Below, piece after piece: positions 27,072 to 40,300 of a stretch of DNA of 64,000 bases. Source of the DNA: Onchocerca lupi. Its lineage: Eukaryota; Nematoda; Chromadorea; Rhabditida; Onchocercidae. Made by a program: the position numbers and the translations under genes. Under the pieces are notes generated by a model that worked only from the letters and a program-made list of their open reading frames with translations, ran no database searches and had not been told where the DNA came from. Location: contig JAOVVO010000034.1 of NCBI GenBank assembly GCA_028564675.1, positions 124,001 to 188,000 on the forward strand, given 5' to 3'. Numbering within the stretch: position 1 is the stretch's first letter; the number at the start of each line of letters is the position of its first letter.

Positions 27072-30000
27072 ATGGCCAAGTATTGCTTAAGTAAGTATTT
27101 CCAGTCTCTTCAAATTTTTCTCTATATATTTGGCACTCGTTTACATGCCTTCTTTCTTTCTCTCTTTACAGAAAAACCAAGTAAGCGACAAACATGTGCG
27201 AAACGTTATAAAATAGCAAAGAAAGTCAAGGAACATAACAGAAAACTTAAGAAAGAGGCGAAAAAAGACAGTAATATTTCTGCTTTCTTTCATTTCCAAA
27301 AATTTTTTTTTCGGGATTCGAATGTCAAATTTACTTTGCTTTCCAATCATATATATATATATATATATATACAATTCCACGAAAACCAATGAGTCATCTT
27401 GCATTTCTGATGATAAATTCGCTTATGTCACTTGCCAAACATTTTTTTATGAAATTTTATAGATTAAGATGATTGTCACTCTGTTCAGTAGTTTTTTCAG
27501 GCAGATTTTTTAATTTTCGAAAGTCGAAAGATTGTTATTATTGGCTTCTATAAATATGTTTAGAGGCAAAAGTATGGAAAGCTAAAAACAAGCCAATAAA
27601 CGTGCCAAACAAGTGTCCATTCAAGGAAGAAATATTGCTGCAAGCAGAAAAAGAGCGAGAACGCATTGAGGATGAGAAATGTAAGAAGAAAACTATGAAG
27701 CAGAAGTGCCCCGATGTTGTAAAAGTTGGCACCAAACGCAAATATGTTTCGGATGACTTGCAGACACTAGCTTTGAAGGCTTCAGAACAGGTTTCTTTGG
27801 ATGCATTTTTCAAGGAGATCCCATCCTTTATGATTTCCATTTATTCAAGATCGAAAGAGCAGACCATGAAGTAAAGCAGTTATTGAAAAAGTTAGAGTAG
27901 AGATACTATTGTCGATTTCAATTATACAAGAATAAACAGATGAAATTTGTTTTTAAATTAGTATTCACTTTAATTTATATCTCTATAGGGCTGTATTTTT
28001 TGTCATCCAGATGAAAGTATGACTTTCTGAATATATAGTAGGTTTCTTCCATATTGAAATTTGCATTTTGAAGGTAAGAGGAATATCAGAGCGTTTCGAA
28101 AACCAAACTGTAGAAAATCTGGAAGAAATTCAGGAGAAAAAACAGAAACAATACGCTAATGAAGTTCGGAAAACTGTTGAATCCGCAGACATTATTATTG
28201 AGGTCTGTCATGTTGATGGAGTGTGTAATGTGAAACAATGCACAATGTTAAGTTGAGGAAATGAGAGAAGAAAGACATGTTGAGATATTCTAAACCATAG
28301 CAGTTTGATAATTAATAGATTAAATAAACTGTTGGACATTGTGATTTTTTTTTTTACAAGTACAACAATTACAGTAGCATCGAGTGTGGAACTACTAAAA
28401 GTAAATGTGTTTGAATGGTCAAATAGGTTGGTATTTAACTTTGGAAAATATCACAAAATAATCTATGAAAATTATGGATCTTGGAGAATCGACATATGTT
28501 TTCAGGTGCTTGATGCCCGAGATCCATTAGGAAGTAGAAATAGAAGTGTCGAAGAAAGTGTTTTAAACGCAGGAAAACGACTTGTTTTGCTGCTAAATAA
28601 AATTGATCTTGTACCGAAAGAAAATGTGAAGAAATGGCTTACGTATTTGCGTCGGCAGTCGCCAACTATAGCTTTCAAAGCTTCAACCCAAGAACAGAAT
28701 CATAATTTGGTAATTTTCTGCCTAAAAGATCGGGTTTTTTCGGTCCAGAAAGAAAACAGCCAACTTTAACTCCAAGTTAATATTTAACTGTAAGAAATTG
28801 GAAACTGATTTGGATTTAGATCATTTTTTCTGGAAAACCATTTTTTTAGGGGCGCTTCAGTTCATCAAATTTGCATTTTTCAACTTCAAAATGTGTTGGC
28901 GCAGATCTTGTGATGAAGCTTTTGTTAAATTATTGCAGAAGCAAGGATATTAAGACATCGATTCGAGTGGGAGTAGTAGGTGAGTACTTTTATATAATTG
29001 CTTATATTTTGTTGATAAATGACGCAATTTAATTTGTAAAGGTCTTTTTCACATTTTTGATTTTAATAGTACTGGGAATACTTACGAAAGATTAGTGCTG
29101 TATGCAGTATGCGTTTCTCTTGATCTCGATTTAGAAATTAATGACAAAATGTTTGAATAAACTTGGAATAACTAGCATATTTTATCTTCGTTGCAGAACA
29201 TTACTAAGTTTTTCGGTGCTTTTCCTTGTGTGTTTAATGACGGATAAACATACAAGCGGAGAAACAACCACTGAGATGGTGGATCCTTTAATAAAATTCA
29301 AATCGAAATTCGGAGATTGTTTCGTTATCGGGTCCAAATATTTAGTCTCTAAAATGACTTGTAACATTTGACAAACTTAAAAATTAATTTTAGATGCATA
29401 AAAGTGCTTAAATAGTTTCTGTCACTAAAATCAGTATTAATATGATTCGTTTAGGTTATCCCAACGTCGGTAAAAGTAGTTTTATCAACAGTTTGAAAAG
29501 GAAGCGAGTTTGTGGCGTTGGTGCTATACCAGGAATCACGAGGTACTTGGTTATATAATAAACATTATTTTATCCAATGTTTAATAACTAAAAGTGTCCT
29601 GGTTACTTTGTGAAAAACGAAACAAAATTTATGCTTTATTTAAGCACTGTATAAAGTAATGTATATTTTTTGTTTTTGTTACGTACTTATAATTACTATC
29701 ATATACTATCATATCATATCATATACTGTATGTATGAACATATATTTGATTACTACTTTTTCAAAACATATTTGCAGACAAGTACAAGAAGTACATCTGG
29801 ATAAGCATATTCGGTTATTGGATTCTCCCGGTATAATATTAGAGCCAAAAGGGCGTTTGGACAACAGTGAAATCGCTTTGAAAAATGCAATACGAGTAGA
29901 AAGTTTAGCTGATCCCGCCGCTGCAGTACAAGCTATTTTGAGGCGATGTTCTCAAGATAGTGTTAGTCCTGCGATATATTTTTTATAGGCGGGAACTCTT

Positions 30001-31250
30001 TATTCTTTTAAAATATGGAGATCGTAAGACAAAATTTGGCAATGTTAGGAACTTAATCTATTTTGAAAGAATTATGTCTTATTTGCAGTTAATTCTTCAC
30101 TACGAAATACCAGAATTCAAAACTTGTGATGAATTTCTAACTTACATTGCTCGAAAAGGGGGTCGGCTGAAGAAAGGTGGCCGTCCCGATTTGAATGCTG
30201 CAGCTCGAAAGGCTCGTTTTAAAGCTTGAATTAAGATATGATCTTAAAATTCGAATTTTTATTTTTTGAATACTGAAACTGTGATTTTATTTGCGCAAGA
30301 AAGACTTTAAAAATTTATGTTTGCATGTCTTCAGGTACTAATTGATTGGAATTGCGGAAAGTTGCGGTATTTTACCGAACCGCCAGAGGCTATAATGGAC
30401 ACTAATTCTAATTTATGTTCCGCAGAACTGTTAAATGAAATGTCGAAAGAATTTGATTTGGATGCATTGGACAATGAGCAAAAAATTTTGGTGGAAGGTA
30501 GACTTCTGACTACAGCGCTAAAGCATTTAATTATCTTCATATAACCTCATATAAATTATCTTTATTATCCTCATATAAATCAATTAATTCAAGCATGTTG
30601 TGGAAACGTTTCTAAATTGAGGGCTACCAATTAGCAGCGCGATGAAAGTAGGAATGAAATATGATCTGGCAGCAGATTCAGCAGAAAAGGGGCAAAGAAA
30701 CGATGATGAAATGCGAATGGAAGTTGAAAACATTTCAGGAGAGACCATCATTTACCATGAAGAAAAGGTAAATTTGCTTCATTTCAAGTTTCACTGCTTT
30801 TAATAGTTACGAAGTCTTCTTTTTCAACAACTCTTGGTTAGAAAATTTGATATTTGTACAATGTTACATGTTGAAATTTCGATATTCTTGGAGATAGAAT
30901 ATAACTAAGGATGAATTTATCTCTTTCTCATTGTTACGGATTTCAGAATTTTGATCGGGTAAAGATATCACTGCTTTCTTATTCCAGAAAAACACAGGAG
31001 ATGATGTAGTAACGAATGGAAGTAGTTTCCCGGATTCTTTTACTATCGATGGGAACTCGCAGATAAATCGAGCGATTAAGTTAGCAGTGAAAAAGCACAA
31101 AAAGAAAAATAAGAAATTCCGTAAGTTCTTTATAGTAGTAGAAGAGATAGTAAGAAGTGGTTCGCTTCTTATTCACAAATTTTTAATGTCTTTCATCAAA
31201 TCTTAAATAAAAATTGAAAATTGCTTCTTTTTTCTTTTTCCTTTCTTTTT

Positions 31251-31289
<39 letters not shown>

Positions 31290-31382
31290 AAGCGTACTGA
31301 GGAAATAATTAATTCAATGACATCGACCTCACTCACCGACAAGCAAGAAAACTATGATTTTGATATAATGAATGGGGAATAA
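27072..31382 (+). CDS. nst-1: Nucleostemin/GNL3 homologue, nucleolar GTPase
   Basis: Nucleostemin-family GTPases act in the nucleolus in ribosome biogenesis and proliferation control. Thirteen exons join cleanly into 579 aa: 27072-27090, 27172-27270, 27564-27790, 28074-28202, 28506-28709, 28850-28979, 29455-29542, 29778-29961, 30089-30211, 30335-30497, 30622-30767, 30988-31120 and 31288-31382. The basic N-terminal GN3L segment is present ('KRYKIAKKVKEHNRKLKKEA'). The GTPase is circularly permuted as in the family: 'EVLDARDPLG' and NKID (G4) come before 'GYPNVGKSS' (G1) and 'DSPG' (G3). A family 'WNCGKLRYFTEPP' block follows, then an acidic and lysine-rich tail. The junction at 30211 works only with a GC donor (AAG|GCTCGT). 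The final acceptor lies after an unusually long T tract. Length and order match the family. Confidence 0.95.
27349..27371. repeat. (AT)n microsatellite
   Basis: A run of alternating AT of about 23 bases lies in the nst-1 intron 27271-27563. Confidence 0.9.
31247..31286. repeat. Long poly(T) tract at an nst-1 splice acceptor
   Basis: About 36 T, interrupted once or twice near its start, run directly into the AG (31286-31287) used by the last nst-1 exon. It acts as an extreme polypyrimidine tract, and its length may vary between individuals or assemblies. Confidence 0.9.
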
Positions 31383-34011
31383 ATTCGACTTTGTTTAATT
31401 CAGTTGTTGTTTCCGTTGAATATTTCATTAAATGAAAAGACTTCAATGATTATTGTTTTCTCTGCATATATTTGGGAAAAAGAAAAATTGGAAGGTGTGT
31501 TTCAGTTCTGTACGCCGTTTCCTTTCTTATGGATAAATTCCTTTGAAAATAACTTCACATTCATGCAGGAAACATGTTGCTCTCTATCGTTTTTATAACA
31601 TTAATGTCGCGAATATGTTTTTGGCTCAATTCTATTTTTCTCTTATATGGGATGAGAACTTTACTCGTAATTCGAATGTAACAGAATCGTTCTATTTTTG
31701 AAATACTCTTCTTACTTCATGAATGCTCGACTTGAAAAGCCTACAGTGAAAAAAGATTCGAAATTATCATTTATTGCTGAAGTACGGATGCTTGACCAAA
31801 TAAAGATTTACAGTCTCAAGCAAAACAGCCTGTTGAGCCTAATAAATACAATAAATGTCGACAATACCATTAGAGAGACAAGATACAGAGAGCTAATATT
31901 GTGGGATGAGAAGATCTGACATCAACTTATGGTCATCCAAAGTAGATATATATAATGATGGTAAAGCACTTGATCAGAATCCTTCCAGTTTAATTTCGAT
32001 TCAGTAGAATTGGTCGGATTTGATTTTTGTTTGTTATAGAAATTCCGAAACGTTTCGCAGATGACTTACCTCAGACTGATAATCTTTCGCAAATTTTCCG
32101 CGGATCATGGGTGGTCGTCATGTAAGCATGAGCTAGTCCAATGATAACATGAAACAGAAGACAAAATGAAATTGGAGGTGATAGTTATTATGAAGAAAAC
32201 TGGCTTGCGAGCAGTTTCTTAGATGTAATGTAACACTTTTTCTCCATCTTCTCATGCACTGTACAGGAGCCAATTTTTATATTTTTCCTTTGCACACTCT
32301 TAATCGAAGCAAGAGTACCTATCGTGAAAAATATTAAAAACACAAAAAATTGCACATGCTGTCGCTAAGATGTAATCGCTAAGAATGCGAACTGCCAAAC
32401 GAATACTACTACAATTATCTTTCAACCTTGATGGAAATTCCCGCCGTTGTTTCGCTAATGTCGAAATGACTTATCTTCTACATTAGGAACGTCTGTTTCA
32501 AGTTGGGACCGTGTAATAATCATGCCAAGTTTCGAGGTGCATTGTTGGGAATGGAGGAAAACGGGAGTCCAATGACCGGGGAGATGAGCATGAGTTCTAA
32601 GTTATGACGTTTGCTTTTCATTTTAAATGGATTAGTAAATTTCAGTTGCGCTCTCAGTCTTAATGATCAGAATGTTCATATTGTCTGCTTACTCTTTAAG
32701 GAACCCATCTATATTGCATTATGTTGTAAGTTAAGCGTTGTAACGTAAAACGCTCTTGATAAGTTTAAGGTCATATTTATTTCACTGAGCAAATTAATTT
32801 AAAAAAAAAGGGAAGGATAGAAATGGAATCATTCGCCAGCATATCACATTCACAAAGATTATTTGTCATAGAAAGATGCTAATAATTTTCTATGAAAATT
32901 AGCATTTGACAAAAGCTATTGAAATACGTGATATAAAGTTACGAGCTAAGAGTTAGTAATCATATTTGGTCGATGTAAAATTTATGCTCTGAAGGTTATA
33001 ATCAAAGTGATTCTTGAAGCATGAAATAAAAATTGTCCGGTATTATTTGAATGATTTGATAGCTCAATTTAGAGGGCAGACTTAATAAGAAGTATCCATG
33101 AGATTTTCTGAACACCCACTCGAAGATGAAATCTGAAATTTACCTTTGGAGAAAGGTTTGAAATAGTTAGTACCATCTAAGTGATATTTTAGAATTAAGA
33201 AATCCTCTTTAACAAGGTTGAAATATCAAAGATGCTGATTTATAGTTGCATGAGCATAATTCTTCTTTTCAGATTTAATCTTTTCAATATAGCTTATGTT
33301 CATAATTCATTTATTTTAGAAAAAGAAAAACATTATGCGAAAAAAGTAAATCAAGCATATAAAGAGCATTTTAGAATTCAAGAGCAAGAAAACATTGAAG
33401 TTCAATAATATTGCTTTAATTTTGTTTAGAGAAGGGGAAGCGAAGATAAGTGAAGTTCTCAAGAATAAGTAGGGATCAAGTTTGTAAATGTTCGGACATT
33501 CAGTGTTTTGCAATACTGTTTTCCGGAAAATCTTATCAAAGAATTTGTTATGTATTCACTTCCAATCTTCCGTTGTTTTTATTATAATTTTCGAAGTTTC
33601 CAGTAATTCCTGTAAAATTTTCTACATTTCTGAGATTTTCATACTCTCGAGATAAACGCATCATATCATTAAGATTGTACAGATTTGCCAAATGGCTTCA
33701 GTAAATCATTTCGTAGATGTCAGTCATCTACCATGTGATTCTTTCCATGAAAACTCTCAACATTTATCTTTCGTTTGTGAAAAAAAAAATATTTGCTCTT
33801 TATCTTCCGTTCTTCTTTTTTGGGAACTATCCTTGTAGATCTTCCCTTTATTGGTTTATTGTTATAAAGATAATTAATTTCTACTTAATTATAAAAGGGT
33901 ATCATTCTTCAAGCTCTTACATTACAGAAAATGAGTTCAAATTTGATATTGCCGTTTATGATTATCGTTCTGTTGTTTTGAAAATGCTGTATCCCTTTCT
34001 CATTTGTAGAG
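31383..34011. other. Intergenic region between nst-1 and the coiled-coil gene
   Basis: About 2.6 kb without a supported gene. The longest frame, a 73-codon ORF at 31698-31919, has no recognisable motif. AATAAA-type signals occur at the nst-1 stop (31377-31383) and near 31839-31855. A T-rich stretch with AG at 34008-34009, two bases before the next ATG, could be a trans-splice acceptor. Confidence 0.5.
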
Positions 34012-37000
34012 ATGGTGAAAAAATTACAAGAGAGTGTCAAACAACCAGTGCGTCACTCACATCGAATTCGTGTTTTAAATACCCGTTTGGGTACACCACC
34101 AAAAATTCTGCTTGATATGCTTAGGGATCATTCATCATCTACGGTTAAAAAATCACTTCCTCCAGTAACAGACGTGGAAAGAATAGGTAAGTAACTACGC
34201 TGGATGTTAGGCTGCTTAGGAAGACTTAATCAGTTGTGTTTTATTCTTAGAAAGATTATCAGGTATAGACTTATTGTAGAATTAAACTGTGGCGCTCTCA
34301 TTTCGATCAATGGATCGAAGCAGAAATTGAATGCATCGTCATTTTCAGAAAATGTTTCACAGAAAACATCAAGAATTCTAAGTAAGTAAAATATTAAGTC
34401 ACCGAATATTATTACCCATCAGATGCTAGGCTTAACTATCGGAATGCTAGACAACACAATTCAAGCAAACAATATTATTTGCCATTTGAGAAATGTTTGA
34501 ATTTGGGCGTTGCTCGAAAAACGTTTCAAATGATTGGTGATTACTGAATATGAACTTTGTTGTTGTGTTATAAAATCAGTGTGACCAATCTTATGAAATC
34601 AGTAAGCGTTTTTCCTTATGTTTAGGCGTGCATTTACGCATTAGCAGACGTTCCTTCGTATGCTAGCTAACAGTTCATTTGAAAATTTTGTAATTTTGTA
34701 TTTTTTCTTTTAATAAAAAGAAAAGATTGCAATTTTGAAAATTATGGTGTTTGTTCAATTTGGTTGGCTGAGTACTATGTGTTCAGTGCATGATAATGAT
34801 TCTTTGCAATATTTTCCATTTCTAGAAACAGTGAAAAAAACAGCAGCACTTACTTCAAACGAATCGAAGAAGGTCAAAGCTCTTCGGAACTCGAAAAATG
34901 AAAGAAAGCATATTTTAAGTAAACCTTTGAATAATGTGCTTTCAAAAAATCGGCATTCCTCTCGTATTCGTGTCCCTAATTCGCGTTTTGACTATTTGTT
35001 ACCTGGCTTTTTGGAGCAGTCAGGAAATGGAAAAAGAAGAGCTAACATGGAAAAAAATAGAAGTAAGAAATGCGTATATTTCAGGATTTTTGAATGAATT
35101 CTTCCGCACCATATTTTTACATTTTCTGTTTTTCCTTAAACTATTCATTAAATTCTGTATCCATATGAGGATTATCATGTTTTTTTGTCAACATTTAAAA
35201 GTTCTTTTTGAAGCTTTGTTTGAGTAGCTAGTTAGACACTTTTTTGGTTTTATAGAATTGAAGAATCCAGTATATCTTTTGTCAAAATATTAGAAATCTA
35301 TGTAGAAAACTTTAAGCACACAGTAGAACTTTCCAAGTTTCACTCTGTTCTAGAAATTAATTCATTAATGAATATGTAGTTTTATGATCATTCAGACAGA
35401 AAGGTGGACAAATTGCCATTAATTTCAGAAGAGGGAAAAATTATTGCAAGTAATCCGAAGATAAAGTATGATCAATCTGACATGCCAATTAGGCCGCGTC
35501 ATTCTGAACGGCAGCGTATTCCCAACAAACGTCTTAGTTTTTCAGATATTTACCCTGATATCCAAGCACAGAAAAAATCCAACAAAACAAGTTAGTTTTC
35601 TATTTATTCTTATCTCTATTTATTTTTTGTTTAATTGCAACGCTTCCTAAAATTAACAAAAACTCGAATTTTAAAGTAAATCGGCTTTAGTTGATTTAGA
35701 ATTTTAACATTTATGCCATTCATATTATGGATAAATATTTTATCCAGTTTTATGCAAGCACGTGTTTATAAAAAGTGTAAGTTATTGCGTATCAGCGAGT
35801 ATATAATTTTTAAATCCAGAAATGCTAAAAACTGGAACTTAGGAGTTCAAATTGAAGATTTTATAGTAAATTACTTTTTTGTTTACTACATATTCTTTAC
35901 CATCGGAACAATTTTAAATTTTATTGAAAACTTTAGCAGCTTTTCCAGTTTACTGGTATTTTCGCATGTAAGCGTCATCAATGTATTATACATTATCCAA
36001 CAAAACATGAAGTAAATAGCACATTTGGAAAAATCTTGAAGCATACAAATTTTCCAAGAAGTGCAAAACAAAAATACTAATTTATGAAATTGTGCAGGAA
36101 ATACGTGATTTGAAGGCTTCTTAGCAAAAACCTGATGCAGTTAACTATTTTATTTCTCCTTGCTCTTTTCTCTCTGTTTAACTGTTTGATATTTGAGCAT
36201 TCCTCAACTTCCGTTTACCTGACAAATTCTTAATTTATGCATGTAAAGTGTCTTAATAAATTATTTCTCCATATTCTGACTAATATGTGTTACTCGTGTT
36301 CCATATATTACTTTTTTAAAAGGGAATATAGTTCAGTTGAAATTATGGAAATTTTTTCAGTACGATGAAATATAAATCAGCTTCTGAATTTAAAATTTTT
36401 GAGTTTAACTTGAAGGCGAGTTTTATAATTCAAATTTTCTAAAACCATGTATGTCAAATACGTAACTTTTGAATATTTCAGAATCGAAAATGGGAGAGGC
36501 GCATGTTAAAGTTCAGAAGTGTAAGAATTCCAAAAAGAAACCAGTAAACATTCCAAAAACCCAATTGAACGTAAAAGCTACATCAAGAAACTTTTCTCTG
36601 TCATCTGTCGTTAGTAATCGTCAGGTCCATAGCAGCTTGGAAGTCCCATCAGTTCTATATCCATATAGGCCAGCAAGAAGTGAGGCCCTTTGCGTGCAAC
36701 CATCTTCATCAATGATCAAAGACTATGTCAGTAAAAAAGATGTTGAAGAATTGCTAGTTGAAATAAACAATGCTTTGGCTCTCATTGCTGATGAAGATTA
36801 TAGCGAATTGCGTGAGAAGATCGCCCACCATCTAAACAACCTTCATCGGGAAAACTGCCGTTTTCGTCAAACCTTACATCAGTTGAGATCCGAACTAGAT
36901 AGTTTATCAAACAACTCAACAATAAACCGTTGCAATTTGCTCATGAAACAGAACAACGAATTACGCGAACAAAAAGTCCTTGCCGATATCAAATGCGAAG

Positions 37001-37305
37001 CGCAAATGGAGGAAGCACGTAAACTGCTAGAAAGGATCAGAATCCTAGAAGTGCGGAACAAAGATCTGGAAGATTTTCAAAATCGGCTGGTAAAACAAAA
37101 GAGACAAAAATATTTGAACGGTGAAAGAAAATATCCACACATTGGTTTGGTAAATGGTTTGTCCAGGATGGAAGCAGAGGATTTGATAGATATTGAATTG
37201 GATTCGTTCATTTTGAATGGAAATGGTAATGAAGTTGTGAAAAATAATAAATCCAATATTGATAAAGTAAAATGGGGTAACGACGCATGGATGCTGCACT
37301 GTTAA
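34012..37305 (+). CDS. Unrecognised basic protein with three RHSxRxRxxNxR motifs and a coiled coil
   Basis: I do not recognise this family. Exons 34012-34186, 34349-34381, 34826-35062, 35396-35590 and 36482-37305 are all phase 1 at their joins and give 487 aa. Each of three exons holds one copy of a short basic motif: RHSHRIRVLNTRL, RHSSRIRVPNSRF and RHSERQRIPNKRL, separated by Lys/Ser-rich linkers. The large last exon carries a Leu-rich, charged, probably coiled-coil stretch from 'KKDVEELLVEINNALALI' through 'LLERIRILEVRNKDLEDFQ', then an acidic segment ending in 'WMLHC'. No signal peptide or membrane segment was seen, so a nuclear role is a reasonable guess. R-S-x-R-x-R-x-P patterns occur in chromatin and centromere proteins, but that is only a resemblance. 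A 12-nt microexon (34252-34263) would also fit the frame. The start is the first ATG after an acceptor, so upstream exons are possible. Confidence 0.75.
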
Positions 37306-40300
37306 TAGAGTTACGAAGTTATCGTAATACTATGTCTTCTCAGAACTATGCTTTACTCGTGGATTTGTTAGATATATATATTTGTTGTAACATTCAATTT
37401 CTTTGCAATTTTCTTTTATAAAAAGTACTCATGAATCTGCTATGTATTTTAATAGAAATAAGTTAAAACCTCTTTAAGAGTCCATAAAGAATTTCCAAAA
37501 ACGAGCTGTATCTGTATTGTATCTGTACTATTCTTTATGTGATTACTTATTTCACCAAGCAGTTATACTTGGTATATTTCTTAGCTTTTCAGAATTAATG
37601 ATCACTATTTTCATTTTTGAGAATATTATATTTTACAGTAAAATGCAAGCTACATAAATACTTCAGACATTATCATCCAAAAAATTTTAACTTTGATTAA
37701 TATTCACTTTTTTATCGGTTGCATGAATATTTTTTCCTTGAAGATCCTATTGAGCGCAAAGTGCTGATATTCTGTTTAAAGGTGTAATGAAGAAGAAAGT
37801 CTCTCAAATATATCTTAGTCATGTGTTGCATTGTTCATAAGCATTTGTAATTAGATTTAGCTCACGAATGGATATAATGCATAATAGAGGAAATAGGCAG
37901 TAGATAGATATGAATCACAGTTAATTTAAAAATGATCGGTATAACATTTTAGGATTAAGTTCGTGATATGATTTCAGTGTGATTGCTTTTCATTATAGGT
38001 ACAAATTCAATGTTTCATTTAAATTATATTTAGAAGAGTGATTATTCACTTTCTTTTGGTTTATATTTTTTGATTGATCTTATATGTATGTTTTTAGCGC
38101 TGTTTCTTGAAATACTTCAATAAAAATGTGTAACTTTTTTCTCTTTCAAATATGAATTGGTCACTTATAATCAATCACATGTTTTTAGCGTTGAATTAAA
38201 TTCATCTCCGATGTCCATCTTTACTGATCCTGATTTCCAAATTTTCTGTTCAGTAATTTAGTTGTCATTTGATATATATCGCAGAAGACTTATGCACTCT
38301 GCTTTTATATTGAAATACTGAGCAGGTCAAGAAATTTTGAGAATTAATTGAATGTCCTTCTTACTTAGAGTTCTATGCATGATTTCAGAAGCTTAGAGAC
38401 GAATTTTATGCGAGTGCATCATATTAACGGAAGAATTTATTCATAACAAATCGATGAGAATAAAATATAAGATGAAAACATAGCAGCAAACAACGAACGA
38501 CAGAACTTGAGAAGTCGGGATTCAGTGATTGTGGTTACGAGAAAATGGATACATTTTTTTCAGTGTTTTCATTGGCGGAAGTATGACCTTGCATTACGAA
38601 TGAGGTTTTTTATAAATTGTAATTTCCAAAATGATTTCTGGTTTTGATTATAGACTTTAAAAGATCGAAACATAAGAACTACGCGAAGGTCTGTATTTTT
38701 ATAACCACATTCATTCAGAACAGTTGAAAAATAATTCCCAGCGGATTTAATATATACAAGGCTAAAGTCCAGTCATATTCAAAAAAAATCTGTGCCTCAA
38801 AACTCAAATAATTGTCTGCCTACTGCAGCTCTCATATCTTAAAATTTTTTGTCTCTTCAAACATATCCTGAATGAATTAGGTCTTCTCTACCTTGAAAGG
38901 AAATCCGAGAAATAATCAAGCAAGCAAATTCTTTACTTTGAAAAGCGAATTGTAAAATTCTTCGCACTTTGTGTTATTAATAAAGAAGCAAACAACATTA
39001 AAATGCTATTACAAATTGATGCGCAACGAAGATCTAAAACTTTACTAAGATTTCGAAACGACCGGGATAGCATTTAATCTATTTTGGGCTTGCAAAATGG
39101 ATGATGCCAAATTTACATAAGATCCATAACAGAGAAAGTGAAGAATTGATAAAGACAGTAGTTAATCAACAATGGGAAATACTGAAACATGGAGTTGACG
39201 TAGTAGTGTCTCAAAATGAACACCTGGAAAACAATAATAAATTGATAAATATATATTATAAAACAATATATTTTGACCGAAAAACAACACAGAAAACCAA
39301 ATGATGATTTCCACTTTTCTCCAACAATTAATCAGTCTTTCGTTTTACATAACATAACATACTGAGCCTGTTTTACAGAATAGATAGCCTGTTAATACAA
39401 GATAAACCAATAAATATCACGATTATGTAGTTATTATATGATTAAGTTAACTACAAGGCATATATAGCTGCATATAATCTAGAACTTTGATTTCTGAACA
39501 AATCTCGAAGTTAAATAAATTATGCTGCATTTGAATAACTGTATGGATAAGTTTTTTCATCTATGATACTTCCAACTTGCTTACGAATTCGGAAGGTATC
39601 GAGAAAAGACCCGTTCATAAAAAATTGAAATCTTCAATAATCTTAAATTTCTACTGTAAGATTTAAATAATTTCTCGGTTAGGAATAACAGATTTCTCTA
39701 AGAATTTCCATTTTTTGTAACAATGAGACGAAAAATAAATATATAGAATAACGAAACATACTTTTTTAATAAACATAAAAAAAAAAAAGAAAAAAATGTA
39801 TCACTGACGATGTGATGTGATTTTCATGACTAAATTTCGGCTTGTACAGAAAACAGCCAAAATGGAAAGATTTCTTTCTTTTTGGCACAAATTTTCTGAT
39901 TTCTATGAAAATAATATTCTCCCCACAAAAAGGAAGAGTCTAGCATTTCCATACACGCATATACAATATAGACAACAAAAGTTTCATTGACGCGACATCA
40001 ATTACCATCACCATAAATCACTATTGGAAATATAATTAATAGTAAACCTAAGCACCTGTATATTTCCCGTCGACAATGGCTAAGATTACTACAATCACTT
40101 CATTTATTCTCTCTAATATAAATCCTTCTATTTACTTATTTGGAAAAAAGAAAGCAATATATAATAAAAAAATCTTCAAACAGAACTGAACACAGAGCAC
40201 CCGTTTGTCCCACACACAAATAATGACACACTTTTTAATAAGGAGGATGCATTTCATAGATCTAATTTGCTTCAGCAACCTATATTTTAAATTTAATCTT
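37306..40300. other. Intergenic, convergent between two gene 3' ends
   Basis: About 3 kb between the stop of the plus-strand coiled-coil gene and the stop of minus-strand GLG1. No supported gene was seen; the ORF at 39101-39304 is 67 codons without recognisable features. Candidate poly(A) signals are AATAAA near 38119 (plus) and TTTATT at 40103-40108, which is AATAAA on the GLG1 strand about 195 bases past its stop. Confidence 0.5.

Noticed and set aside
27141..27404. Minus-strand 87-codon ORF
   Set aside because: It is antisense to the second nst-1 exon and an intron microsatellite, with low-complexity YIYIYIY from the AT repeat.
27791..27874. Read-through of nst-1 exon 3 to its stop
   Set aside because: The CAG|GTTTCT donor at 27790 joins the next exon in phase 0 and matches the family layout; read-through would end the protein before the GTPase domain.
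29659..29777. Hydrophobic N-terminal part of a plus-strand ORF before the nst-1 exon at 29778
   Set aside because: It is intron sequence that happens to be open; the tttgcag acceptor at 29777 marks the exon.
39101..39304. Plus-strand 67-codon ORF
   Set aside because: It has Asn/Lys/Ile-rich composition typical of chance ORFs in AT-rich DNA and lies in a convergent intergenic region.
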